Of a stretch of 64,000 bases of DNA, positions 34,276 to 45,776 are shown piece after piece. Position 1 is the stretch's first letter, and the number at the start of each line of letters is the position of its first letter. Origin of the DNA: Rhabdophis nuchalis. Its lineage: Eukaryota > Chordata > Lepidosauria > Squamata > Natricidae. A model generated the notes under the pieces. That model was not told the DNA's origin. It saw only the letters and a program-made list of their open reading frames with translations, and ran no database searches. The stretch spans positions 44,639,110 to 44,703,109 of the forward strand of contig CM077647.1 in NCBI GenBank assembly GCA_039707465.1, written 5' to 3'. The position numbers and the translations under genes were made by a program.

Positions 34276-34504
34276 CAGTAATCCCTCGTTTTTCGCAGCT
34301 AATCGGGACCGGACCCTTCCGCGGAAACTGAAAACCGCGAAGTAGGATTCTGTATATCTATACCGGAAACTTGAGCTGGTGGACATCATTTAAAGCAAGC
34401 ACTAGGGGGCGCTTGCCTCCTACCGATGCATTTTTTTGCTATTGAAAAACCCGCAAAGCACTGAAGCCACGGAAAAGGAAGCCGCGGAAAACGAGGGATT
34501 ACTG
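34276..34504. mobile_element. Tigger/pogo-like MITE, 229 bp
   Basis: Left end CAGTAATCCCTCGTTTTTCG and right end GAAAACGAGGGATTACTG are inverted repeats flanked by TA (34274-34275 and 34505-34506). The shared internal phrase GGGACCGGACCCTTCCGCG links it to the 685-bp copy at 25596. The middle is unrelated to that copy. Confidence 0.85.
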
Positions 34505-34531
34505 TATAACAATCTTCTAAATAATACATAA

Positions 34532-35385
34532 TTATTGATTGATTGATTGATTGACTAACTGACTGACTGAATTTATATTGCAACCTATTCTCCCATGGCA
34601 ACTCAAGTTGGCTTACAGAATATAAAACCACATTTAAAACAATAAAAACTAACAAAAAGAATTAAATAAATTAATATAGTACAATATAACAAAATCACCC
34701 ACCACCTCCCACCCACCACCAACCTGGGTGACAGGAGATCACATGAGTCATTTAATGGGCTCCTTCCTGCTCTGTGTTCTCCAGAGACCTGGTAGAACCA
34801 GGTCTTCAGTGCCTTCCGGAAGAGTACTAGAGTGGGGGCCATTCTAATCTCTGGGGAAATGATGTTCCAGAGAGAGAGGGTCACCAGGGAGACGGCCCTT
34901 CTTTTGGGTCCCACCAGAAGAATGTGTATCTCCCTCAGGGATGGGACCCACAGCATTCCCTACCTCACTGCTCTGATGGGTCGGGTAGATGTGACTGGCA
35001 AGAGACAGTCCCTCAGATAACCTGGTCCCAAGCCACACAAGGCTTTAAAAATGACAACAAGCACCTTGAATTGCACCCAGAAACAAAACAGCAACCAATG
35101 CAGCTCCTGCATGAGAGGTTATATATATTGAATAGGAGCGGAGAGAATACTGAGCCCCGAGGAACCACATAAAGCAGTGGGTAGTGGCTGGATATCTCTC
35201 CTCCTATCAACACTGAATGAGAGCAGCCGCAGAGGAAGGAAGTGAACCATGATAGCACAATGCCCCCCACTCCCATCTCCCAAAGTTGCTCCAAATGAAT
35301 ACCATGGCTGATGGTATCAAAAGCCACTGAGAAGTCAAGTAGATAATTAGGTAACGGATTGCTCAGGTTTGCCACTCAGGTTTGT
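34532..35385 (-). mobile_element. Divergent L2-like LINE, internally deleted
   Basis: Minus-strand translation gives LLDFSVAFDTISHGIHLEQL, VLSWFTSFLCG and VPRGSVFSPLLFNIYN, then jumps straight to C-terminal-domain sequence (AWLGTRLSEGL, RRAVSLVTLSLWNIISPEIR, LFRKALKTWFY). The YADD and SKTEWLW segment is missing. The tail reads CAGTCAGTCAGTTAGTCAAT followed by CAAT units on the minus strand (TTGA microsatellite 34534-34560 on plus). Divergence from the other L2 copies suggests an older or different subfamily. Confidence 0.7.
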
Positions 35386-35509
35386 GACATTAGCAGTTTT
35401 GTTCTACTTTAACTAATGGACCATAAGTTTGACTTCAGTCAACTCTTACAAAAATTATCTTTGCTTTTATCCAATCCAAGTCAATTTCTATCTTTTTGTA
35501 TATGGTACA

Positions 35510-35950
35510 TAATAATAATAATAATAATAATAATAATATTTAATTTGTAAAACCACTCCCTCTCCCCACAGGGACTCGGGGCGGTGCACAGGGAAAAATA
35601 AAACAATAAATATACAAACATAGCATAAAAACGAATTAAATCTAATACCTGTGCTAAAATCCCATTAAACACTAAAATACCCAATAATTAAATAAAAACC
35701 CTATAGCAGAGAGACTACCCTAGGCCGGCCAAGCAGAAAAGATGTGTTTTTAGTTTCAGACGGAAGGAGCGGAGGTCCGTGGTTGTCCTAATATCGGGGG
35801 GAAGGTCGTTCCAGAGGGCAGGGCCTGCCACAGAGAGCGCCCTTCCCCTGGGCGTCGCCCGCTGACAAAGTCTAGTGGACGGCACCCGGAGAAGTCCCTC
35901 TCTGTGGGAGCGAATCGGCCGTGAGGATGTATGAGGCAGGATCCGAAAGT
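35510..35950 (-). mobile_element. L2 3' fragment (copy 7)
   Basis: Encodes the last 80 or so residues on the minus strand ([47 protein letters not shown]). A 3' UTR, the CCGCCCC-type hairpin (35546-35584) and an ATT-type tail follow (ATA units 35510-35537 on plus). Confidence 0.85.
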
Positions 35951-36296
35951 AGTACATGTTTTCTGAAAATCCCATGTGTTGTTTTCATGTAATACTATTT
36001 TACTTCTAATATGCTAATGCCAACTTTGGACACAGGCAAAGCAGTATCCAGTAGCTGTTTCATTGTACACCAGCTGTTGATGGAATTTCAATTCAGCAGC
36101 AGCTTTCTCAGTTGATCATGATCCCAGAATACTTATTTACCTGTTTTTACAACATGCAAGTCACAGTAATCCTAGCTGATTGTTGTATTTTAAAATTATC
36201 ACTCAAATTAGAATTATCTTTTTTTAGTATAAGTTTTTAATTGTATTTCTAAGTATTGCAGCATTTATGTATTGTTCTTCACAATTACACCATGCT
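35951..36296. other. Anonymous sequence
   Basis: Nothing recognised. Confidence 0.5.
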
Positions 36297-36590
36297 ATAC
36301 AGGTAGCCCTCCACTTACAATCACAATTTAGCCCAACATTTCTTTTACTAAGCAAGGCAGTTGTTAAGTGAATTTTTCCCCATCTTAGAACATTATTTGC
36401 CACAGTTGTTAAGTGCATCACCGAAATTGTTAAATTAGTAACATGGTTGTTAAGTGAATGTGGCTTCCCCATTGATTTTGCTCATCAGAAAAAATTCAAA
36501 AAGTGATCATGTGACCCTGGGACACTGAAATTGTCATAAATATAAACCCGTTGCCAAGTGTGAAAAACATTCATAAGTCTCTTTTTACCG
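36297..36590 (+). mobile_element. Mariner/Tc1-type MITE (ACAGGTAGTCC family)
   Basis: Starts TACAGGTAGCCCTCCACTTA and carries the family phrases GTTGTTAAGTGAAT, CACAGTTGTTAAGTGCATCA, GATCATGTGACCCTGGGACA and GTGAAAAACATTCATAAGTC. The expected complementary right end is degenerate (ACCGGTAGTTC), so the 3' terminal repeat is mostly lost. Confidence 0.7.
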
Positions 36591-37072
36591 GTAGTTCTTT
36601 ATCAAATGTACAACATTCCAAAAGCTTTTTAAGAAATGTATGCTGTAACAGACCCTTTCTCTTTTGGTCTTAGAAACATGAAACATTCTGCAATCAATAA
36701 TGATTTTCTCACCAAATACTTCTTTGTTATTTTTATAATTCTGCAACATTGAAATGTGAAAGATTTCTGGACCAATCAACATGAATATCCACTTCTCATA
36801 ACACTCAACAAAACATCTTTCTTTATTGACTGCAAAAAGTGGGGCATATGTATCTGCATATAATGTGCAGATGTAGAACTATTAAACATATTAAGCCCCC
36901 CAACTGCTGAGTTCTTTTTTCTGTCTTTATTCAGTGCAATCATATCATCATTACCAGCCCAGCCCGGAATATAAAAACAACCCTATGATGCCTTTTAAAA
37001 TATTTATCCAAGTTAGCCATGACCATTTTGTCTTTTTTATTGCTCAAGCATGATATTTGAATTAGGAATAGG
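36591..37072. other. Anonymous sequence
   Basis: Nothing recognised. Confidence 0.5.
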
Positions 37073-37385
37073 TTGGTAGTTCAGTGGTTCAAAACCCTAG
37101 CGCTGCATAACGTGGTGAGCGCCCATTACTTCTCCCAGCTTCTGCCAACCTAGCAGTTTGAAAGCACGTTAAAAAATGCAAGTAGAAAAATAGGGATCCC
37201 TTTGGTGGGATGATAACAGTGCTCTGTGTGCCTTCGGCATTGAGTCATGCTGAACACATGACCACATAGACATCTTCAGACAGTGCTCTTTGGGTTAGTA
37301 ATAGAGATGAGCACTGCCCCTAGAGCTGGAAATGACTAGCATGCATGTGCAGGGGGAACCTTTATCTTTATCTTTACCTAACAAT
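37073..37385 (+). mobile_element. Sauria-type tRNA-derived SINE
   Basis: A tRNA-related head contains a B-box-like GGTTCAAAACC at 37086-37096. The body has CAGCTTCTGCCAACCTAGCA, TGCAAGTAGAAAAATAGGGA, CATGACCAC and AGAGCTGGAAATGACTAGCA, the last resembling the Bov-B-derived 3' end of Sauria SINEs. It ends in CTTTATCTTTATCTTTACC units. The A-box half of the head is truncated or diverged. It is non-coding and would use Bov-B proteins in trans. Confidence 0.8.
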
Positions 37386-39014
37386 AATATTATAATGCAC
37401 AACAACAGGTTTTTTTATTTGTGCTTGGCCGTTTTTCTGAGACCTAAAGAAGAATGCATGAGCTGACAGTGACTGAGTGACATAAGTCACAAATTAACTT
37501 TTTTCCAGATTAAATTCATGCAGAATGCTAAACCAAGATTTTTAAATTATAGCTTATTCAATGAATCACAACGATAAACATACTTTGAAGACATGTTGAG
37601 CCGCTCACTAATTTGTGTACTCCTTAATCAATAAGATACATAATCGTTTTATATCCAAAAAGGTTTTTTTTTAAATAATTTGGTCAGTCATTACAATTTG
37701 GCCAATCAATAATTTGGTTAGTCACTACAATTTTTTTAAAAATAGAATGAAAGGAATTGCCATTTTCTAAACTTTAATATAGAAATGTTTTAAATATAAA
37801 TAACTATTTTCTTCATACCTGGAGACTATGACAATATTTTGGAATTGAAAATGGAAACCTGATATAAAATTTGATGGATGTTATCAAATCACTCTCTAGA
37901 CAAAAAAGGCATCAATTTCTGTATTTCCGAAAATTTCTGGATCTGCTTTTCTTCTCATATAAGCCAGACGAAAACAACTCCCTTCATCTCCTAGGCTGAA
38001 TTGTCTCAGGTGTTTGAGGCATTCCCTTCCTCCTCCTCCTCTGAGAATAAAAGAAAGTAAAAGGTATTGTATCCCAAAGTAAACACATCCAACAGACAGG
38101 AGGGGGATTGTATTGACAATAAGAATGCAAAATACTTGTAAAGGGTGGGAAAGAAAACCTGACCTTGGGCCACTAAATCAACCTCTTGCACTGTGATTCC
38201 ATACAGCAGTCCAATAAAAGGGGAAAGGAAAGGAAACACAAAAGAAAATTGTGCACTGCTACGGATCATCCATTAAACTGTCTGTTGAATCTAGTATAAT
38301 GTTAAACAGACCAAAGATACTTTGGTATTGTGCAGCCGGTATTCATAATACATTCAGCTGATCCACCTCTATAAACGTATTCACTGAAGCCCATATTTCT
38401 TTTTTTATTTTAAGATTGTGGACAGAGTCTGTCTACTCATCAGTATCCCACTGTCAGCCCTAGCATCTACAAAGAGCAGACTTGTGGTTTGTTTTTAAAC
38501 ATGTCACTAAAAAAATCTTCTTAAACTTTCATCTCAGTCTATTTGCTCATATATGTGTAGGCATAAATGAAATTACTTTGATTGTTTAAATTCAAGAATT
38601 TAGTTTAATGTATTTTGACCAAAGACTGACAAAATGGGTTTCAATATTTTGGTATCATATCTATCAGGTTAGAAATTCATGTTTTCGATAGCTAATACAT
38701 AGTTTTTGAATATTCTCAAAAGGACTATTAGAAGAGGACAGGAAAAGGCTATCCCATTTTGTAAAATCACAACTTTTATGCCTAATTTCATTTTTCAATC
38801 TTTTTGTTGTCAGAGAGACACAAACAACTATTTAATTTGTTCTCTGTCCACCCTACCCTGAAATTTTAAGAAAGACAGATGTGGTTAATTAGAGAACAAT
38901 TGACTAGTTGACTAAAATGCAATGATCCTTAATACTGTATAATGAAACAGTGTTGAATGTTGACAGGGAAAAGCCTAAGTTTGATTTTCTACTATTCTGA
39001 TAAGAACTTGGTAT
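37386..39014. other. Anonymous sequence
   Basis: No recognised gene or repeat. The longest frame is 87 codons (38006-38269, minus) with no known motif. Confidence 0.5.
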
Positions 39015-39358
39015 GTTCAGTTTAATGGAAAGACTGATGGAAGGCATGATAGTAATCATCCAATGTTTGAAAGATGCCACAGAGAAGAGGGGGGTCAAAT
39101 TATTCTCCATAGCTCCTGAAGATAGGATCAGAAGCAATGGGTGAAAGCTCTTCAGAGGAAGATCCAATGGAAATAAGGAGAAGTTCCTGATAGTGAGAAC
39201 GTATAAGAAGTGGAACAGCTTTCCTTTGTGGGTGTTCCATTGTTTTCTAGAAAAGATTAGACAACCATTTATCTGAGATGGTATCATGATCCTGCTTTGG
39301 TAAAGGAATTGGAATAGAAGACCTCCACGTTCCTTTCCCACTCAGTGATTCTATGACA
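39015..39358 (+). mobile_element. CR1 LINE 3' end
   Basis: Plus-strand remnants of the CR1 C-terminus: APEDRIRSNG-like, EKFLIVRTYKKWNSFPLWV, a degraded LDxHL block, then 3' UTR ending in GATTCTATGACA, the usual CR1 terminal octamer-type repeat. Stops are present. Confidence 0.65.
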
Positions 39359-40188
39359 ACCACTAATTCAGGTGTTGGCAACTTGCAGCTCAGAAGCCAC
39401 AATCAGCTCTTTTGGCCCTTTGCTATGGCTCCCTGCTGAACTGGATCCCCTCAGTGACTAGCCCCACCCCTCACCCTCCCAGTGACTCTTCACCTGGCCT
39501 GAGAAGGTAAGATGCTCTATATTCCAGAGTGCCCCTGTACTTGCCTCATCTTTTGCTGTTGCGGGTGCTTCTTCTGGCACTTGTTGGTACTGCGCATCAC
39601 TCTCGGTTCCATCCCACCTGCCGTGGCACCTGCCTCCACCTGGATGGCTGAGTTGGACAGCACAGTGCCTGCCTTCCCTCCTGGATTATGTGCAGGTGTC
39701 TGCCTACTTCTCACCACTGCTGTCTGCACCCCCCTCTCTCGCCAGCTGGCAGTGGTGCCAGCAGCTGGAGCCTTCCCAGGGCTGAGCAAGGAGACCCTGC
39801 TGGAGCAATGGCCACAGGAGCCCCTCAACTGCACATCTCTGCCCCCTACTTGCTTATAGAGGTTGGTCAGCATCATCTCTGTAGTGGCAGGGAAGGTGCA
39901 CATTCTTCCTGTTCCACTCTCACTGACCAGAGGTGAGGCTCCATGCTGCCACCTCCCAGCCACATTTGTTTGTTTGCTGGCCACCTCTGAGGAGGGAGCT
40001 GCCCTCGGGCTACCCAGGCCCCTGCTGTGAGGGGAGAAAAGGTGAGGGTGTCTCCCCAACAGGATCTGGTTTAGAGTTGCCTTATTTTAGGTGGATCTCC
40101 AAAGCTTGGCTTTGCCTGCCAACCTCCACTGCCCCTCCACAGCCCAAATAGTTGGATTCGCATGACTCGTGAAGCTAGGCAGGACAAC
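39359..40188. other. GC-richer anonymous segment
   Basis: Distinctly richer in GC than its surroundings. The start (TGGCAACTTGCAGCTCAGAA, then GCCACAATCAGCTCTTTTGG) resembles a decayed hAT-type repeat. Overlapping frames of 115 codons (39512-39859, plus) and 180 codons (39517-40059, minus) have no recognisable domain and mirror each other, so I treat them as compositional. Confidence 0.4.
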
Positions 40189-41660
40189 ATGGATATAAGA
40201 ACATAAGAACATAAGAATAGCCTTGCTGGAACAGGCCACAGCCCATCTGGTCCAGCATTCTGTCTCACACAGTGGCTCACTATTTGCTTCAGGGTATTCC
40301 CAAGCAGATGTCTTCATCTGCTTATGATTCCCTGCAAATGGCATTGAGAAATATCCTGCCTATCTCTCCAACCCAGAAGGTGTCCTTAGGCATCCATCAT
40401 GATAGCCATGGATACCCTTGTTCTCCATGAACTCGTCTAATCCTTTCTTAAAGGTGTCGAGGCTGACAGCTGTCACCACTTCTTCTGGCAGGGAGTTCCA
40501 TAGTGATCCTCTGGGTGAAAAAGTACTTCCTCTTATTTGTTTGAGGTCTAGCTTCCAAAAGTTTCATGGAGTGCCCCCTAGTTCTAGTGTTGTGCGATAA
40601 GGAAAACAGTTTTTCCTTTTCTACTTTGTCCACAGCGTGCATGATTTTATAGACTTCAATCAGGTCACCTCTCAGGCGCCGTCGTTCTAGAGTGAAGAGG
40701 CCCAGCCATGCAGCCTCAGATGGTAAGGAAGGTGTTCCAGCCCCCTAATCATTCTGGTTGCCCTCCTCTGCACCTTTTCCATTTCCATAATATCCTTCTG
40801 AAGGTATGGTGACCAGAACTGTACACAATACTCCAGATGGGGCCTCACCATAGATTTATAAAGAGGCAAAATGACACTTGCTGACTTATTTTCTATACCC
40901 TTCCTAATGATCCCTAGCAATGAGTTTGTTTTTTTCACTGCTGCGGCACACTGGGTTGACACCTTCATTGAGCTGTCCACCAGGACACCAAGGTCCCTTT
41001 CCTGGTTAGTTGCCAGGAGTTCAGACCCAATCAATTTATAGATATAGTTGGGGTTTTTTGCCTCAACGTGCATCACTCTGCACTTACTAATGTTGAAGCT
41101 CATTTGCCACTGGTTTGCCCACTCCCCCAGTGTCAAGAGATCTCTCTGGAGCTCCTCACACTCTCTCAGTTTTCACTACCCTGTATAATTTGGCTACCTT
41201 GCTGTTTACTCCTACTTCTAGATCATTTATGAAAAGGTTGAAGAGCAGGGGTCCCAGTACTGAACCTTGGGGGATCCCACTCTTTACCTCCCTCCACCTA
41301 GAGAAGTGTCCATTTAATGCTACTCTCTGTTTCCTGTCCCTTAGCCAGTTGCTAATCCAGGACAAGGCCTGTCCCTTTATTCCATGACTGGCAAGTTTAT
41401 TTAAGAGCCTTTGGTGCGGGACCTTGTCAAAGGCCTTCTGAAAGTCCAGATAAACAATGTCAACTGGATCTCCCTTGTCCACGTGCTTGTTGACACTCTC
41501 AAAAAATTCCAGCAGATTAGTGAGACATGATTTGCCCTTGCAAAAGCCATGTTGGCTCTCCTTCAGCAGCGCCTTCTCTTCAACGTGCCTATTAATTTTA
41601 TCTTTTAAGATGGTTTCCATCACTTTACCTGGGACACTTGTCAAGCTGACCGGTCGGATA
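40189..41660 (-). pseudogene. CR1 LINE reverse transcriptase, 5'-truncated, catalytic box deleted
   Basis: Minus-strand blocks in order: GKVMETILKDKINRHVEEK, SQHGFCKGKSCLTNLLEFF, IVYLDFQKAFDKVPHQRLL, LRDRKQRVALNGHFS, SGIPQGSVLGPLLFNLFIND, then SKVAKL joined directly to YRVVKT, so the FADDTK-type catalytic box is absent. After a frameshift, LGEWANQWQMSFNISKCRVM, ERDLGVLVDSSMKVSTQCAA, MVRPHLEYCVQFWSPYLQKD and EKVQRRATRMIRGLEHLPY follow, all classic CR1. The 3' terminus carries AAGAACATAAGAACAT units (40199-40216 on plus). The 5' truncation abuts a purine microsatellite. Confidence 0.85.
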
Positions 41661-41688
41661 GATGGATGGATGGATGGGACCAGGAGAA

Positions 41689-41776
<88 letters not shown>

Positions 41777-42135
41777 AGAGAGAGAAAGAAAGAAAGAGAG
41801 AGATACAGAGAGAGAAAGGGAAAGAGGGAGAGGGAGGGAGACAGAGAGAGAGGAACAGAAAGAGACGAAGAAAGAAAGAAAGAAAGAAAGAAAGAGATGA
41901 GAGACAGAGAAAGAGAAAGAGAGAGAAAGAAAAAGAGAAAGATAAAGAGAAAGAAAAAAGATGAGAGAGAAAGAGAGAGATAAGGGAGGGGGGAGGGAGG
42001 GAGAGAGATAGAAGAGAAAGAAATGGGAGAGAGATGAGAGAGAGAGAAAGAGAGAGAGAGAGAAAAACAAAGAGAGATGAGAGAGGGGAAGAAAGAAAGA
42101 AAAAGATAGGAAGAGAGAGAGAGAAAGAGACAGAC
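41661..42135 (+). repeat. (GATG)n then long (GA)n/(GAAA)n purine microsatellite
   Basis: Four to five GATG units, then about 450 bp of almost pure purine dominated by GA dinucleotides with AAAG and GGGA variants. Ser/Leu/Phe-rich or Arg/Glu-rich frames over it are artefacts. Confidence 0.95.
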
Positions 42136-43189
42136 AGACATATAGAAAACAAAGCAACTGGGTAGGCATGGCTGGGGAAGTCATGTGACTGGGAGGATGT
42201 ATTCTGGCCACTAGGAGTCAACAATGACTTGGTGACACTAACCAATTAATCAACCAATCAATAATTTACAAGATTCATATTATGAAGGTATTTTTAAGCA
42301 AACAAATGAGCTACCAAATCCAGTAAATAGCAAATGCAAGGAAAGGGTTTTTTTTTTGTACTTTCTTCTTTGATAATAGATTGATTTTTGTAAGGCTGTT
42401 TTAGTTCCTTCCTTCTGAATTTACAAGGAAACCGAGCTCTATAACTGAAGAAATATATCCTTTAGCACTTGATTGTTTTCCTGCAAGTGAAAGGTAACAA
42501 ACTAAATTTCTTCCTGCCTTAAATCTGGAATTGTTTTCAGGCAAGACTGATATTAATATTGTTAGAGGAAAATGGTATATATTACTGCACTGAGTAATTA
42601 AACAAAACAATTACAATTTAATAAATTAAATTGCTACCTGTAATTATATGCTTATAAAAAGTGATTCTTTGGAGGAACACCAGGATTTTAAATCCATTCA
42701 TTTAAAAGTTTAGCTGAGCTAGACACATGCATTTTTAAAGTGATGAGTTAAATGAAATGAATCTGCTTTGTAAGATATATATATTAGTAAGAAGATAATA
42801 TAAAATATTACATCACTGTAGAAGCTTTTAAGTGAAACACTGTCACCTATTAGTGAAAATAAATCTTATTCCTTTGCAAAAGCACTTGGAAATTAGTCCT
42901 CACTGCTGGCAAAATAGCAGCTTTTAAATTCTTTTTTTACCACCCTCTTGGTCTCTAATATGTTCTGGAGTTTCCTTTATGAAAAGTGTGGTAGTTAAGA
43001 GATCATACATACTTTATAGAGAAAATACTGCCCTGGTTATAATGCTTATTAAAGGGAAAATAGTGCTTATTTGAACATTTTCAAATATCAGTGTTCTTTT
43101 TTAATGTTTTAACTACTACACTATTGCAACATTGTTTTCAATAGTAACTGTGAAAGACGCTAGAGGTTATGAGAGCCACTGAGTTGAGG
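42136..43189. other. Anonymous AT-rich sequence
   Basis: Nothing recognised; no frame above 70 codons. Confidence 0.5.
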
Positions 43190-43470
43190 GTATTTATTTT
43201 ATTTATTTTATTTTTATTTATTTTTAGAATTTATACCCCGCCCTTCTCCTTGTTAGGACCCAGGGCGGCGCACAGGCATTATTAAAAACCATTACAAAAT
43301 CATACAAACTCTTAAAAGCATATTAAATTAACCTAAAACCCGTGCTAAAACCCTTTAAAACTCTAAAAAATTAAAATTTATAAATATAGTCAGAAACGGG
43401 GGGCTACGCTAGGCCGGCTTGTTGGAATAGGTACGTCTTAAGGCGTTGGCGGAAGAGGCGGAGGTCCGAG
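43190..43470 (-). mobile_element. L2 3' UTR fragment (copy 8)
   Basis: Minus-strand CTTAAGACGTACCTATTCCA, then ACAAGCCGGCC (the last coding codons), 3' UTR, hairpin CCGCCCT...AAGGGCGG (43239-43268) and an AAATAAATAAAA tail. It is the same subfamily as the copy at 61700. Confidence 0.85.
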
Positions 43471-44569
43471 ATATTTATTCATTCTTCTGTGGGATAGCTA
43501 GTCAAAGTGTAGGAAGAAAGTAACATGCAAAATAGATAGGAATATATGAAGCAGAAAAAGTGGAAAACAGCTCTTTTAAAACCATATCATAAAAATGCAG
43601 TTGTAGGTTGCTTTCATGGGAGTGATGGATGAGTGGACCTCTATGAATAATTCACTGTTATTCAATAAATGTTACTCAAGCAACATTTACTTTATAAATC
43701 TTGCCCAAATTTGCTCTATCTGGAAGATTCAAATTTTGACAGAATAAGTAGCAGTGCAAGTATGTTGTTTGTGGAAGATATATTAGCTACTCTTGTTCCT
43801 CCTAACTCTGAACCTATTGTAACTTCTCACATAATTGGTACATTTTTATCAGCCCATTCCCAGAAGATGAGAAACTTCAGGGAGCAAGCTCTGTAACTTG
43901 TCAACCTCATATGATCTGATAGACAAATTGCCTTTGCTTTTGATCTTTTCAGGGAAAACAATGTTGCAGAAATAAGGAAGAAGTGTTGTCATAGAGTTAG
44001 ACTTTCTTGATCTTCTAAAAACCAAGACATAAAAATATTGCCAGTCAAAATAATAATAAAAAATTAATTACAGAAGTCAAAGACCATAGAAAAGTTTATT
44101 TTGTCAGGTAAGAAAATGATCTATATAGTTCAAGACAAGTTATAGCATCTTTATCAAGAGAAAGAAATGGACAGCATATTCTTTTGTAAATAAAAAATAA
44201 AGGATATCATGTTAGGGCATATTGTCATAGAGAAATCTATGTGGCCACTAGAAGTTGACGAAGACTTGTGGCATGTAATCATGTGGGGGAGGTGTTTTAT
44301 TTTGTTTTTCATCTCATCATCTCAAAATACAACTTAATTTATATGTGTATAAAATTTTGCTGCCTGAAGAATATACTTTCATCTGTCTTACAGTCTTTCA
44401 CAACAGAGGCATCATCTGGTGCAAAGTATGCTGAGGAAAAAATGATGAAATGTGTATCATGATTTCATGCAACACATATTCCATTGTGTGCTCCACTCCC
44501 CCATGCCTTACATCTCATGGTTTCATACCCAGATTTTTTTAAAGAGGATAATATATCAGGTTTGGTTAA
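43471..44569. other. Anonymous sequence
   Basis: Nothing recognised. The 75-codon frame at 43669-43896 has no known motif. Confidence 0.5.
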
Positions 44570-45000
44570 AGGATTAACTTGCTTAATTCAGAAAAAAAGA
44601 ATTGGGATGAAAAAAAAATCTTTAGGTCCTATTTTATTTATTTATTTTAAAGGGTTGCATGTGGAAAATAGGCATGATTTAATGAAATCTGCAGATAATA
44701 CCAAGCTAGGTATTGTTAACATAAGAAAAGAGGCAGGAAATTATGCAGAATGAATTGGGATGACCTCATGAATTGGAACAATATAAATGGTATGCAATTT
44801 AATAGTATGAAAAGTAAGATCATGAAAGTGAGATCAAGCAATATGTATTTTGTTACCAGCTAGGACTTATTAATTGAAAATAACTGAAGAGATACAGGTT
44901 TATTGCTTGATTATATGCTGACAAAGACCCACTGACAAGACACAGTTGCCAAAAGGGCAAATTAAATTCTTGGGTATATTTGTGTGAGGTCTATAAGGTG
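44570..45000 (+). mobile_element. Decayed CR1-type reverse transcriptase fragment
   Basis: The plus strand reads SADNTKLG (consensus FADDTKLG) at about 44688-44712, then a helix-like linker, NNINGMQFNSMKSKIMKV (consensus NxMQFNxxKCKVM), and after frame changes GLLLDYMLTK (consensus GVLVDxxL) and AKRANILGYI. This is the post-catalytic part of a CR1 reverse transcriptase with stops and an Asp-to-Asn change in the catalytic pair. Confidence 0.55.
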
Positions 45001-45519
45001 CCAACACAAACAGTTCCAATTGAGTCATCCTTGGCCCAACTAGAAGTAAACATTCAACCAAGCCAAAGAGAGAGAAAATACTATATGTGTATATTTGCTG
45101 CTTTTTCTCAGTCAGCAAAATGTCTTAAGATGTTCTTCTGAGCACTTCATGTTTCTAGAGATATTTAAGTAAAACAAATAGAAATAATATCCACTAGACA
45201 CAATGGCTGGATTCAAACAATGCATTAAGTCATTACTGCAACAATCACAATGTTGAATAAACAAAAATGACTACTTTTATATATTACACTAAGTCAAATA
45301 AAAAACATAATTTAACATTATGTGTGAACTGTATCAACAGATTAAATCAAAACCAATCATATTACAGTCTATTAAGCTATGTAAACCTAGAAACATGGTT
45401 TATAAAACATATATCATGATTCAGCATTATGTATGAATTCAGACATGTGAGGTTTATTAAAATCATAATTAAGCAAACATTATTTCTGCATATTATGTAT
45501 ACATATGAACTCAGTACCA
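45001..45519. other. Anonymous AT-rich sequence
   Basis: Nothing recognised. Confidence 0.5.
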
Positions 45520-45776
45520 CATTTTTATTTATTTATTCAAATGTATACCCCGCCCTTCTCCTTGTTAGGACCCAGGGCGGTGCACAGGCATTATTTAAAA
45601 ACCACAATAAATACAATATACAACATTAAAATATATTAAATTATTTACCTGTGCTAAAACCCATATTTAAAAACCCTACCAAATTATAATTTATGTATAA
45701 AAGTCAGAACAGGGGACTATCCTAGGCCGGCTTGTTGGAATAAATGCGTCTTGAGACGTTGGCGGAAGAGGCGGAC
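45520..45776 (-). mobile_element. L2 3' UTR fragment (copy 9)
   Basis: Same structure as 43190-43470: minus-strand CGTCTCAAGACGCATTTATT, then ACAAGCCGGCC, 3' UTR, hairpin (about 45550-45580) and AATAAATAAATAAAAA tail. Confidence 0.85.

Noticed and set aside
37073..37385. Possible tRNA gene
   Set aside because: Only a B-box-like head followed by SINE body and CTTTAT tail; no cloverleaf can be drawn.
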